NCBI GenBank assembly: GCA_030278955.1
Contig: JAOANR010000014.1
Coordinates: 28,781,453-28,845,452, forward strand
Reading direction: 5' to 3'
DNA from: Hygrophila difformis
Lineage: Eukaryota > Streptophyta > Magnoliopsida > Lamiales > Acanthaceae
DNA length: 64,000 nucleotides
Under the pieces are notes generated by a model. That model had not been told where the DNA came from. It searched no databases and worked only from the letters and a program-made list of their open reading frames with translations. The first letter of the stretch is position 1. Each line of letters begins with the position of its first letter. Shown here piece by piece: positions 9,712 through 21,568 of this stretch. The translations under genes and the position numbers were made by a program.

Positions 9712-11017
9712 GTAACACCCCGGTTTTGGTAACCCAGGCCGGCATGCCACCGCCACACATCCTTAGCGAGACACGACTTTTTCGAGCTTGCTAAAGAGAT
9801 GTAAGGCTAAGATATTACAGAAAACAAATTTAAAACAAGCCCACATATATAAATAGGTAGTAAAACTATCATAAGGGTTATTTAAATTGCAGCAGAATGT
9901 AAATCGGGCCAACATGGCCAAAAAATCGGATTGACAGGTCCGAAATGCAAGTCATATAAAAACGATAAATTATTGTTCCCAAAATCCCAATGCATGCTCA
10001 TGATCATGCGTACTCGTCATACTCTGAAAAAAAAAAGGAAATGCACAGTTTTATCAGTATATAAAAACTAAGCTAACTCCTTACATACAAATAATGGGTT
10101 TAAAAGCATTAAATTATTTAAAAATCATGCACAACTCTGACAGCCTAAATTGACTAAATAAGTAATAATTTAATTGCATAATAAAAGCATGGACATGAAT
10201 TTAAAAAGCGTAAATATAAATAACATTTCATTTCGTTTATATTTAGTAAATATAATTTGACTAAATACGGCCGAAGTCGTATCCTCCATACCTATTACCA
10301 CTCCGGAGCGTCAGGAAACCCATACGGATACTCCCGAGAGTGTAGGCGCTATCTCTCGCTGTTTGGCACAATATCTCATAAAGGGGTCACCATCGTCTTT
10401 ATAGGGACGAAGTGAATAGTTAAGAGGGCACCCTGCAGAGCACTCACCCCTAAATAGTTTTTAATCAAGTCATAACGGGATTTTGAAAATCTTGTTTTTA
10501 TTCTTCAAAGGAACTTTCGTTCGTTTGTCTAGAAAAGTCCAATTTCACAAAGTAGGATTTGTATATCATCACAGTCCGCGCCTTTCTCGTTTAAAAATTC
10601 GTTATAAGGCCAAACAAGTTGAAAATTACACCGTAGCTCAAAAACATCCTAACGAACAATTTTCATGTTTTAAGTTTTTCAAAATAAGGTGAAGAAACAA
10701 GTCAAAAATTAAGATTTCTACCAAAACCCTATGCTGTCAGGATTTCTACCAAAAATTCTGGAATTTTACCGGCTAAATCTTGACTCAATTATCTACAACT
10801 TTTATTTGCAAAGAAAAGTCTAACTTGAATCGGATCAATTAAGAAAACACCGATCAATTCGAAAACCAAATCTGTCAGCTTTTTAAGAGTTCGACAAAAC
10901 GCAGAGTAGTCCGGTTTAATTTCGGAGGTTCAAATCTCGATGAAAATTTAAGAAATTTACAGGCGGGTCCTAGACGTCATTATCTACAGTTTCCGTTCAC
11001 ATTACGAAGTTCAAATC
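9712..11017 (-). repeat. fragment of a minus-strand Ty3/gypsy LTR (E), interrupted by element C
   Basis: Starts TGTAACACCCCGG, the reverse of an LTR 3' end, with no primer-binding site to its left, so it is a solo or 3' LTR. It shares the CTCTGCAGGGTGCC and ACTCTCGGGAGT blocks of the C and D LTRs in inverted orientation. It stops abruptly at 11017 where element C begins. The remainder should lie beyond the window's right end. Confidence 0.75.
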
Positions 11018-11230
11018 TGTAACGACCCAACTACTTGTATCATAATCAAAGAAAAACAAATTCAAATTGTTTTGAACTACGTGATGGCTTGATCCCTTCA
11101 CGGGGTACGTAGGCAACTTGGAACTTTCAATTTTGAGTTCAGTCATACTATAAAAATAGAAATGACATGATATGATATAAGAAATAAAAATGGAATGACC
11201 CTAGTTCCTAGCTCGCGAGAAGCTAACACA

Positions 11231-11269
11231 CAACTTCGAGGACGAAGTTGATTTTTAAGGAGGGTAGAC
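11231..11269 (+). promoter_or_regulatory. second hairpin and polypurine-like tract inside the C LTR
   Basis: CAACTTCG-AGGA-CGAAGTTG (11231-11250) then TTAAGGAGGGTAGAC (11255-11269) and TGTAATACCC. In C it lies within U3 and was not the boundary used. Confidence 0.7.
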
Positions 11270-11842
11270 TGTAATACCCGCGAAATTAGTCGTATTATTA
11301 TCGCTTAAATAAGAAATGGAATTAAATTCAAGTACGAAAAGAATTTAAATTCCGAGAGCCCGTGAAGTCGGAAATAATTTAATTAAATAAATTATTGCAC
11401 GGGAGCGAGTAATCGACGAATTCAAACTCGACGAATTTAAGATATCGATCACGAAATTAATTCGAGTCGAAATAAATTTAAGTTAAGAATTATATCCGAG
11501 AACGACCCGTTAAATCGAGCCCGAAAACGTAGAAGGATAGAAGTCCGAAAGAGAGGAGAAAAGACCCGACGGATCGCACGACCCGGTCCGGACCGCAATC
11601 CAGACCGATGTCGCGCGGTCTCCGCGCGATCTCCGCGCGGTCGCGCGCCATGACCGCGCCACCACGACGGCAGCTGCACCTTGACGCGTTTTCGAGATTT
11701 TGTTGCCTTATTTTCGACCTCCGACTATTGAAATAGAATCCCAGTCGAGGGAAAGGTGTTAAGGTCTAGTAATGGCTGATCTTCCACCATATTTTCAGAT
11801 CATTATACACCATTATCCCCTTCTACCATCCTTTGTTCTCTC

Positions 11843-12687
11843 TGTTAGGGATATTTTTAGTATTGTGAAGATGTTCGTCATTTTGGCCGTTGTTGCAACA
11901 TCGTGTCAACAACGCTTTATTATCTTCACTGGAAAAAGCACAGGATAGTACAGTGACGTGGCATTTCCCCTAGCAGGCCTTAGAAGGTTTTAGATGGGCC
12001 TTAAACCCATATAAATACCTGTCTTCGTCCTTGAGGGTGTATGAGAGTTTGTAGCCGCAATCACAATATACTTTACAGAGAATTAACAGCATCAAGAGCT
12101 GTGATTATGGCGGATTGAGAGCTGCTGAAGAAACCCCCTGGTTTACGTTGTTTGCAGAAGGCACCAACAACCATCATGCTGCTGGTATATCTTTACCTGT
12201 TGTGTCTTCTACATTCTTTATGGGGTAATTGGGATTGTGTTTAGGCATTTCTTAGATTATTGATTTGTAAACACAATCCGTGTGTATTGTAGGTGTCTTA
12301 GCACCATTGAGCTTAATTTGATTGATTAGCTAGGTTCCTCAAACACCACCTTAATACCTGCCGGTGAATTGCTTGCATTTGGGTAGATAGTTGATGCTCC
12401 CTTGTGTTCTTCTAGTCTATTTGGGTAGATAGGAGAGTTCATTGGAATGTAAGGGTATGTAAGGTGTGGTTGACTCTTGTTCAATCGGTTTGGTGGAGAT
12501 CTAGTGGAATCCCTGGCTTGGAGCCCCCAGATGTAGATCAGTGGATCGAACTAGGTGATCAAATTCCTTGTGTTCTTATTTTATTCCGCACTATGTTTTT
12601 ATGTTTGCCTCTGGTTGTGGTTTGCAGGTTGTTGAGACATCCTCAAACAACTCTTACAGGGTTTACGTATTCTGATTGGGCCTGTCA
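11843..12687 (+). mobile_element. solo LTR of the SIRE-type copia family (same family as G)
   Basis: 845 bp beginning TGTTAGGGATATTT and ending CCTGTCA, homologous along its length to the LTRs of element G (843 bp). It is flanked by the 5-bp target-site duplication CTCTC (11838-11842 and 12688-12692). The equivalent site in the C 3' LTR, near 63935-63950, is uninterrupted. A solo LTR is what remains after recombination between the two LTRs of a full element. Confidence 0.93.
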
Positions 12688-13943
12688 CTCTCTTTGCTCC
12701 CCAAACCCGAAAACACCAAGTTCTTGCTTTCCGACCATATTCCGGCAACCAAATCCGACCAAGGAGGTGTGTAGATCAAGGATTCCAGCTTTTAGATTGT
12801 TGGTAAGGTGTAGTTTAGGTTTCTTCATCGTTTTAAATCATAACTTTCGTTCTAACTTACGGATTTTTTTTGCATGCGATTATGTTCGTGGCCAATGAAG
12901 AAGGAGATCGTGTTGCGTAGATCCGTTCGTGGCAATTGTAGACGCTTCGATCGACCCTAGGACGTTCAAAAACTCAAACCAAGGAAGTCAATACCATTCA
13001 TATCAATATGGGTGGCTTAGGGACATCCGAAACGTTGGATCTAAAACAAAACATTAAAATCGAACCTAAAAACCCCAATCTGCGCATTTTCTGATATCCG
13101 ACCACAACTCCTACTTCGAGTGTTCAAACTGGAAAATTCAAAACTAAGATTTTAATCCTCATATCTTAAGATACGTTGTGTAAAAATTTCAGAGATTTTC
13201 ATCGAGTTTTGATACCCCAAATCGTGTCGGACATTTTCTGTGATTTTAAGAATTTTCGAAAAACTGATAGTGCACTTAATCAAACTTGATGAGCATGTTT
13301 CGATCACTTCCGATCCAAACTAATCTTTGTGATGTAAACAAAAGTTGTAGTTAATCTTGTCTAATATGTGTCCACAAAATTTCAGCATTTTTAGAGTTTG
13401 TTTGATAAGTCGAAAAACCCGATTTTGAAGCTGTGACAAACTGAATTTTTGACGGTCCATTCTCCGTGCATAAAACGTTAAATTCGACTTGCTTCCTCAC
13501 TTTATTTCGAAAAACTCAAAACATGAAAGTTGTTCGTTAGGGTGTTTTTGATACACTGCGAAAGTTTCAGATCAATCGCCTTTAAATTGAATTTTTACAC
13601 TAAAAAGGCGTAAACTGTGGCAACTAATGTTTTTAAACTTTTGAGATTTGAAATTTCTAAACAAACGATCGAAACCCTCCATATATGATAAAGCTATATT
13701 TTCGAAAATCCTGTTACACTAAGTTGAAATGATATCGGCTACATAGGTAGGGGGTGAGTGCTCTGCAGGGTGCCCATCTAGCCTTTCCTCTGCGTGCCTA
13801 TAATGAACGAGAGAAGCTTAAATGAAAAAAAAAAAAAAAAAACTGTGCCAAAATGGCAATGTATTTTGGGCCTACACTCTCGGGAGTATCCGTATGGGTT
13901 TCCCAAGCTCCGAAGTGGTACTGGGTATGGCGGATAGGCTGCG

Positions 13944-14003
13944 GCCGCCGGATCACCGGCTAAATGAAAATTACGAAACGGCTGCGGTCGCCGGATCACC
14001 GAC
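13944..14003 (+). repeat. pair of GC hairpins with compensatory stem change
   Basis: GCCG-CCGGATCAC-CGGC at 13944-13960 and GTCG-CCGGATCAC-CGAC at 13987-14003. One stem pair changes from C-G to T-A between the two copies. Related hairpins occur in LTR B (near 6079) and in the D LTRs (near 40990 and 58870-58935) with variable loops. Confidence 0.75.
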
Positions 14004-14049
14004 TAAATAAGATATTGTTGAGATTGTGGCGTAATGGGAAAATTAAAAA

Positions 14050-16846
14050 TGTAACACCCCGGATTTGATAACCCAGGACGGAATGTCACCGCCACATCTC
14101 CCTAGCAAGACACGGCTTCCCGAGCTCACTAAGGAAATGCAAGGCTTGTGGGTATGGAAAAGATTTAAAACATTTCAAGATTTAGTCCGGAAATTTATAA
14201 CACTTAATTTAAAATACGATAGTAGTAATCATCATGCGCGAAAAATTAATAGAGTAAATGCAGCGGAAAGTAAATCACGGCCAACATGGCCAAATCCTCG
14301 GGTTTAACAGACCCGGTAAAAACAGTACGATGCAGAATTTAAAATGTCCGTAATGATTTCCCCCAAGTGCATATGCAATGCTTCACTCGACATACTCTGT
14401 AAAAGAAAAATGACAACGGTTTATCAGTATAAAAATATACCGAGTAAGTTAATCCCTAACTAACAATTTAAGGGGTCCCATGAGTTCAAATCCAAAGATT
14501 TTTACCTTTTCATGCATTCATTTAAAACCCATATTTTATTCGCAGCGGAAAAACATGATTAATTTATCAAGGACGAAAATGCATAATTTTAGAAGACTAA
14601 ATTTTTAAAGGCAGAATTTAAAGGCATAACTTAATGATGATATTTAAATGCGTAATTTAAAAATATGGTAAATCGGATTTAAGCGTAATTAACACTCACA
14701 CCAGTCTTTTATAATTTATCCCGCAAACTAAGAAGAGGTACACCATACCGGGAGATCACTAACGAGGCAATCTCAACATAGGACCACTAACGAGGCAGTC
14801 CACAACAATGGGAGACCACTAACGAGGCAGTCTCAAAAGATAGTAGGACCACTAACGAGGCGATCCAAAACACAGCGCACGAGATCACTAACGAGGCAAT
14901 CTCAGATAATAAGAAGACCACTAACAAGGCAGTCTCAAAGATAATGATTAGCATGAAGATCGGCTCAGCCTAGTGCACGGGATTTTTCGAAAGTTCGTAT
15001 TTCAAGTGATCAAAAGGTTCGATATCGCGTTTCATAGTTCGAGTTTTCTCTAGTTCGAAAAATCCGGTTTGACGCAGTTTGCGCCTTCCTTGATAAAAAA
15101 TTCGTTTTCGCACCAAAAATTCTGAAATTTACACAGTAGCTCAAAAACACACACACAAACAACTTTCATGTTTTAAGTTTTTGGAAATAAGGTTTCGAAG
15201 TGAGTCAAAATTTGAGTTCTTTACAAAAGATAATTTCTGTCTCAAAAACTGATTTCGTCACAGGTTCGTGCGACACCGATTAAAAATTCAATTCAAAGCC
15301 AATTGATCCGAAATTTTTACAGAAGATACAAAACACATTAAGGAACAACTTTCATCTTTTAAGAAATTTGAAATAATGAATTTTAGGTGTTCAAAAATCG
15401 ACCACAACACGCTGTACACGCGCGGACTAAAAAGGTAGTTTTAATCAGTTCTGAATTCGGCCGTTTTGACATATCATGAACTCCAAAATCCACGAAATTT
15501 ATATGCATAATCTAGACACATTTATCTACAACTTTTGTTTAGAAATGCAAAGTTAAATCATTCTAAAAACGGATGAAAAACGTGCATCAAGTCGAGTAAT
15601 GAAATCTGAAAACGGTTTCAAACGTTCGGTTTGTCACAGAAAGTTTACGGCGAGATTTGCGATAGCAAATCTTAATGTCAATGACTGAAATTTGGTCACA
15701 AGATAGATTAAAGTCTTAGAAACAAAGTTTATGTTGAAAAGTGTTCGGTTTGAATTCCCGAAGGTCGAGTTTTAGGCGAGTTTTTGAACTTGGACGAAAA
15801 TAGGGTTTTCGAAAAGCGGTTTTCGTTACGGGTGTAGATCTCGAGTTTTAAACAACAATAAACCACAAAAATTTGTGAGTAAGGTCTTAACTTACTTAGT
15901 TAGAGAATAGGGTCGCTGGATTGGGTTTCCGGACGTCCTAGGGTCACGACGAACGGCCAACTTCTCCGATAGCTTTTTGTTCGTTTTCCGACGTGAAATC
16001 GTAGTAAGGAAAAAGTGTTAGAATCCGAGTTTTGGAGACTTATGGACGGATGGAACACTATATTAAGACTTACCAAGGTTCTATGAGGCAGTGGCTCAGT
16101 CCCGTTTGCCTCGTCGTCGCCGGAATGTTCGCCGGAAAGTTTCATCGGGAGAGTTTGGCTTGGAGAGGAAGTTTGTGAGTATTGTGGGGATTGGTTTATG
16201 TGGGATTAGGGCTTTTGAGGCTCCCCAGCCGCCCTTAAGCCTTCCTTAAGGCTGGAATTCGGTTTCCCTCGAAGGGAATTGTAATTTAGGCAAGAAAATC
16301 ACCCCCGAATGGAAAGATTACACCTTCAGCTCTTCTGGCGCGGAGGTGGCGCGCACCCATGCCTATGGCCGCGCGGAGCATGTGTGCCAGGCCTGGCGTC
16401 GCGACGCCTTCGTCCGCGCGGTGGCCGCGCGGCGGCGCGCGGCGGGCGCGGGCCGGACCGGCCGGTTCGGCGGTTCGCGCGTTCCGTCGGGTCTTTCCTT
16501 GCTTTCCTCTATCGGTTTCTACCCCCTATGTGTTAGCTCGACTCCTCGGGTCGTCTCCGGTTCGGAATCTTTACCTTAAGCTTGTTACAAGTTCGGCTTA
16601 TCGCTCGTAACATTTCCGTGTCCTAATTAGTATAGTCTAACTTGGTTCCAACTCCTCCTATCGTCCTTGTGATCGATCTTGTGATTTATTTCGTGATTTA
16701 TTTTGTGATTTATTTCGTGATTTATTTTGTGATTTATTTCGTTACTGAACTTAGAAATTAGTTCCAAGCTGCCTACGTACCCTGTGAAGGGATCAAGTCA
16801 TGACGTAGTTCAAAACAATTTGAATTTGTTTTTCTCGGGTGTTACA
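14050..16846 (-). repeat. LTR1 of tandem A (3' LTR of A1)
   Basis: 2797 bp, TGTAACA...TGTTACA. By eye it is closer to LTR2 than to LTR3. It carries the hairpin array (14752-14936), two splice-donor-like sites (plus 16072-16073 and 15894-15895, minus sense), a short leader ORF starting MKLSGEH, a GC-rich block (16340-16480) and a 12-bp repeat GTGATTTATTTY (about 16680-16740). Confidence 0.92.
14752..14936. repeat. covarying hairpin array in LTR1
   Basis: Six units with the core CACTAACGAGGCA between complementary arms: GAGAT/ATCTC, GGAC/GTCC, GAGAC/GTCTC, GGA/TCC (weaker), GAGAT/ATCTC, AGAC/GTCT. The spacing is about 30-35 bp. Confidence 0.9.
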
Positions 16847-16887
16847 TCCTCCCCCCCTTAAGAATACAGTTATGTCCCCATAACTGT
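16847..16887 (-). promoter_or_regulatory. A1 polypurine tract and hairpin overlapping the pol stop
   Basis: In element sense hairpin AGTTATG-GGGA-CATAACT (within 16866-16887) then CTTAAGGGGGGGAGGA (16847-16862) directly before the LTR start TGTAACACCCG. The hairpin overlaps the last codons of pol. No second tract is present in this family. Confidence 0.85.
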
Positions 16888-18198
16888 GGCCGGTTCATCT
16901 TGGAAGAGGGTAGGGTAACGTTGTTTCATGTCGGCCTCCAACTCCCACGTTGCCGTCTCCGTCTCGTGGTTGGACCAAAGGACCTTGACCATTCTCACGG
17001 TCTTATTCCTCGTTACTCTCTCCTTTGTGTCAAGTATTCGCACCGGAACTTCCTCATAACTTAGGTCATCCTCAAATTCAACTTCTTCCGGTTGGAGTAC
17101 ATGGGTCGGATCGTGCACATACTTCTTCAATTGGGAGACGTGGAATACGTCGTGAACACGAGCAAACTGTGGTGGCAACGCTAGCCGATATGCGAGACTT
17201 CCCACTCTTTCCAGGATTTCATACGGCCCTATGTACCGTGGGCTCAGTTTCCCTCGCTTGCCGAAGCGCATCACACCCTTCATTGGTGATACCTTTAGCA
17301 TGACTTTATCGCCGACCTGAAATTCCAAGTCTTTTCGTCTCACGTCCGCGTAACTCTTTTGCCGGTCCTGAGCGGCTTTCATCTTTCCTTGGATAATCTT
17401 GATTTGTTGAGCCATGTCCTCCACAAGTTGTGGTCCCACTACTACTGCCTTGTCGTTCTCTTCCCAGCTTAATGGGCTTCGGCACCTACGTCCATACAGT
17501 GCCTCGAAGGGTGCCATGCCGATACTGGCATGGTAACTGTTGTTGTAGGAAAACTCTATCAAGGGTAGATGACTCTCCCAATTCCCCTTAAATTCTAGCA
17601 CACATGCCCGCAGCATGTCCTCCAGTGTTTGGATTGTTCGCTCTGTCTGCCCGTCCGTCATGGGATGGAACGCGGTACTCATCTTTATTTGCGTACCGAG
17701 AGCTTCCTGCAGTTTGGTCCAGAACTGAGAGACAAATCTACTGTCTCTATCTGAGATAATGTCGTGTGGTACTCAATGCCGGCGTACCACATTGTCGACA
17801 TACGCTCTTGCCAATTGGTCCATCGACCAAGTATCCTTCATTGGGACAAATATGGCGGTTTTTGTCAATCTATCCACGATCACCCAGATTTTATTCATCC
17901 CCTTCGGTGAGCGTGGTAACCCCGAAACAAAATCCATTGAGATGCTATCCCATTTCCAGCTTGGGATCTCTAATGGTTGCATTAGTCCTAGGGGTTTGTG
18001 TCGTACTGCCTTGATCTTCTGGCAGGTGAAGCATCTTGCCACAAACTCGGCTACCTCTCTCTTCATGTTCGGCCACCAGTAGTTCTTCTTCAAGTCCTTG
18101 TATAGCTTGTCCCCTCCGGGGTGAACCGAGTAAGGGGTGTAATGCCCTCCTCCATCACCCTTTTCTTCAGATCCGCGGATTCCCGTGGTATGCACCAC
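16870..18198 (-). pseudogene. pol: A1 integrase and chromodomain, broken
   Basis: C-terminal part of Gag-Pol. Integrase inserts the cDNA into the genome. Visible are the CFTC half of the zinc-binding region, SMDFVSGLP (first catalytic Asp), [18 protein letters not shown] (catalytic Glu), the GPYEI (GPY/F) motif, and a C-terminal chromodomain ([16 protein letters not shown]) that in this group targets heterochromatin. An in-frame TGA at 17773-17775 splits the integrase core. The upstream join to RNase H is lost by a one-base frameshift near 18135. Both lesions are shared with A2. Confidence 0.88.
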
Positions 18199-19259
18199 CT
18201 CCCCTTGAAGCGGATACTTCCATCCTCATGAATTTTGAAATCCATTGCCTTTCCTTCGGAAATGCCTCTCCTGATTTCTTTCAACTTCTCGTCACCCGGT
18301 TGGGCGAGCCGTATCTCGTCGAATATTGTCGGTCCCACTACCATCGCAGTGACGACCTCGGTTACCGTGCCAGGATGTACCAGCTCTAGACTCAATTTCG
18401 CCAAGTCCTTGTACAATTCGGATGGTATCACAAGTGGGTCCGCGACATGTTGAGTTTTTCGATTCAAGGCGTCGGCCACGACGTTGGCCTTCCCTCCGTG
18501 ATACGCGATCTCCAAGTCATAGTCCTTAATCAGTTCTAACCATCTCCTCTGCCTCAAATTCAGCTCTTTTTGCGTGAATATATACTTGAGGCTCTTATGG
18601 TCGGTGAACATTCGGCACCTCCGCCCATAGAGATAGTGTCTCCAAATCTTTAAGGCGAACAAGACCGCGGCCAACTCCAGGTCGTGCGTCGGGTAGTTTT
18701 CCTCATGTGGTTTTAGTTGGCGAGATGCGTATGCTATAACCTTTTGATCTTGCATTAGCACACATCCTAGTCCCTCCTTCGAGGCGTCACTGTACACCTC
18801 GAAGTCTCCATCCTCTGATGGTAATGTCAGTACTGGCGCCGTGGTAAGTCTTTTCTTCAGTTCCTGGAATGCGGCTTCACACTCGCTGGTCCAGTCATAC
18901 TTCGTCCCTTTCTTCAACAATTGAGTCAACGGGCGGGCAATTTTCGAGAAATCCTTTACAAATCGCCTATAGTATCCCGCCAATCCAAGAAAGCTCCTTA
19001 TCTCCGTTGGATTCTTCGGCGGCACCCACTCGGTCACTGCCGAGATCTTTGCTGGGTCTACTGCCACTCCGTTGGCGGATACTATATGCCCGAGAAATGC
19101 CACTTCCTTTAACCAGAAGTCGCACTTGGACAGTTTACCATACAGTTGGTTTGCTCGTAAGATCCGTAGCACTCTGTGTAAGTGCTCGGAATGTTCCTCT
19201 TCACCTTTCGAGTAGATCAAGATGTCATCTATGAACACCACCACGCATTGATCTAACAA
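18090..19259 (-). pseudogene. pol: A1 reverse transcriptase C-terminus and RNase H
   Basis: Begins just after a TGA stop (19263-19265) and contains the reverse-transcriptase active site [11 protein letters not shown], the thumb region ([17 protein letters not shown]), and RNase H with DASKEGLG (Asp), LELAAV (Glu) and TDHKSLKYI (Asp). It then runs toward the integrase zinc region before shifting frame near 18135 and ending at 18090. It is followed in the other frame by the integrase segment ending at 16870. Confidence 0.9.
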
Positions 19260-19262
19260 TTC

Positions 19263-20093
19263 TCAAAGTACGTTATTCACGAGATTCATGAACATGGCTG
19301 GGGCGTTTGTTAGCCCAAAAGATAGCACCGTGAACTCGTAGTGTCCATAGCGAGTCATGAACACCGTCTTTGGGATGTCCTTTTCAGCGATCCTCAATGG
19401 ATGATATCCCGAGCATAAGTCGATCTTTGAGAATACCGTAGCTCCCTTTAGCTGATCGAACAAATCTTCGATCCGGGGCAACGGGTACTTGTTTTTGACG
19501 GTAACTTGATTGAGTCCTCTATAGTCGATGCATAGTCGTAACCCTCCGTCCTTCTTTTTGACGAACAAGACCGGTGCTCCCCATGGGAACGTGCTCGGTC
19601 TGATGTATCCCTTCTCTAGCAACTCCTCGAGTTGCTCCTTTAGTTCCTTCATTTCCATTGGCGCCATGCGATAAGGAGCCTTCGAAACGGGCTCCGTCCC
19701 CGGGATGAGGTCTATTGTGAATTCAATGTCTCTCTTGGGTGGCATACCGGGAACGTCTTCAGGGAACACATCTGGGTATTCCCTCACCACTGGGATGTCA
19801 TCGATCTTGACTCCCTCAGCTTCCAGGTTGTGAATGTAGCATGCGTATAACGCGTAACCCTTCCGCACTAAGCTGCATATCTTGAGGGCGTTGACTATTT
19901 TGTTAGACTTCTTAGGGGGTTGGGAGTAGAAGATAACTTTCCTCCCCCTATTCTTTGATAGTGTGATCTTTTGCTTTTGGCATTCAATCACGGCCTTATA
20001 ACGGGTTAGCCAATCCATCCCTAGTATGACGTCGAAGTCTCTGACGTCGAATTCTACCAAGTTTGCGAAAAATTCTACGTTTTTTATTACCAC
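19263..20093 (-). pseudogene. pol: A1 protease C-terminus and reverse transcriptase N-terminus
   Basis: Contains [11 protein letters not shown] from the retroviral-type aspartic protease, the linker [16 protein letters not shown], and reverse-transcriptase blocks [29 protein letters not shown] and VFSKIDL. It ends in a TGA immediately upstream of the FIDD active-site block. The same TGA is present in A2, whereas D has an Arg codon there. It is separated from the upstream Gag/protease frame by a one-base loss near 20133 found only in A1. Confidence 0.9.
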
Positions 20094-21235
20094 AGGTATT
20101 CTGTTATAATGCTTAGAGCAGGTATTACTTCTCCCGAAGGCAGTTGGATTCCTAAGCTAATCATTACGCACTTAGGTAGATCTAGTTCAGCTACAACCCT
20201 CGAAGATAATATGGAGCAACTGGCTCCGGAATCAAATAAAACTCTAAGCGGAGTACTTAGGACATGAAAGGTACCTGCCACCACATCACCCTGCGCAGGT
20301 ATGTCAGCCTGGTTGATCACGTTCAACCTTCCCATCGGCCTCCCCTGATTGGCCGGCTGGTTCTGATTCGGATTTGCGTTCTGTTGCTGGTTTGGAGGGC
20401 GCTGGTTCGGGTTCGGAGGGGGCCGATACCCTTGATTGTTGCCGTTCCTGACTCCTTGATTGAACGGCTCATTGGGTCCAATGACCAAATCTTCTCTCTT
20501 TGTGATATTCTCGAGCCGGGTTCGACATTCCTCCCTCATGTGACCCATGCGGCCGCACCGGAAACATTCGCCCACCTGAGGAAATCTCCTCACCAGGTGC
20601 AGCCTGCCGCACCTCGGACAGGGTGGCACTCGCCCTCCTTGGTTGAAATTCCGACCATTGTTGTTCTGAACATTCCCGTTCGGCCCTCGCCGAAAGTTGT
20701 CCCCACCAGCAGTATTGCCCGTCCTATTGTCCCGGTTTCTCTTGTCTGGTCCCTGTACCCCTCGGCTAGATTCTCCTGCAGTCTTTCTCTTTAGCTGTTG
20801 TACTCGTGCGACTGCCACCGCACGGTCGTAGACAGCTTGTAAGTCTTGGTAGTTAACTCCGGTGATCACCTCCCGAATCGACAAATTCAACCCCATTTTG
20901 AATTTCTGCGCCTTCTCCCCGTCTGTGCGTACCATCCGAGGCACAAATCTCACCAGTTCCTTAAATCGAGCATAGTATTCTTGAACGGTTTTCTCCCCTT
21001 GTTTCAGGGATGAGAACTCTTCGTACAGTGCTGCCTTAGTACTCATTGGGTAGAAGCGCTCCCGGAGTAACTCCATGAACTCGTTCCACGAGTACGGTTC
21101 GTCGTCTTCGCCAAGTTTCCCCTGAGTAGCTTGCCACCATTCGTTGGCCTCGCCACCCAGATAGTACGAGGCCACGTGAACCTTCTCCCCTTCCGGGCAT
21201 CTCACCGCATTCAGTAATTTGTCGAAAGTCCTCAA
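20087..21235 (-). pseudogene. gag: A1 Gag C-terminal part and protease N-terminus
   Basis: Carries the Gag core ([21 protein letters not shown]), two knuckles (CPRCGRLHLVRRF, with the final Cys replaced by Phe, and an intact [14 protein letters not shown]), an Asn/Pro/Gln-rich linker, and the protease active site [10 protein letters not shown]. The upstream break is a stop at about 21270; the downstream break is a one-base frameshift near 20133. Confidence 0.9.
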
Positions 21236-21271
21236 CCATTCCTCAAGCTTAGATGGATCCTCCTCCCCTAC

Positions 21272-21568
21272 TTAGTAGGGAGGTCGGTAGGGGTTTACCG
21301 AAGCCAGGTAATTGATCCTTGCTTCCGGCGGGGGTGCCGCGGCAGCTCCGCCCTGGTTAACGTAAGCATTGCCCAGTGCGATGAGTAGTTCCTCCATGTT
21401 CCTCATTCGCCCTTCCGCAGGGTTGGGCATCGGGCCCGTTGGGTTTGGCGCCTCAACGTTAGGTGATTGCTCATTGGGTTGTCCTGGTGTGTCGTGGGTG
21501 TTGGGGGTGGCAGGGAAGGTCATTCCTCGTCCTCTAGGTGCCATCCTGTTATCACCATACGAGCTCAA
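21272..21568 (-). pseudogene. gag: A1 Gag N-terminus
   Basis: About 98 residues up to YRPPY, cut by TAA where A2 has a Tyr codon. The likely true start is the ninth codon (MAPRGRG, at 21544), which matches the Gag starts of the gag-only element and D. The protein continues in the same frame after the stop. Confidence 0.85.

Noticed and set aside
12464..12898. 144-codon frame over the solo copia LTR end and C LTR
   Set aside because: It crosses the LTR/TSD boundary, so it is a chance frame.
14752..14936. CRISPR-like array appearance
   Set aside because: Plant DNA, no cas genes; the repeats are hairpins with conserved loops and no unique spacers of fixed length.
15900..16145. 81-codon minus-strand ORF MKLSGEH in the A LTR as a gene
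   Set aside because: It lies in the leader and runs through the splice-donor-like site; kept only as a note on the leader.
16309..16610. Overlapping Arg/Ala-rich open frames in the A LTR GC block
   Set aside because: Three overlapping frames of compositional type, not conserved in LTR3 where the block is shortened.
20264..20794. 176-codon plus-strand frame opposite Gag in A1 (and A2 28866-29396, D 43483-44292)
   Set aside because: Antisense shadow of the Asn/Gln/Pro-rich Gag linker and knuckles.
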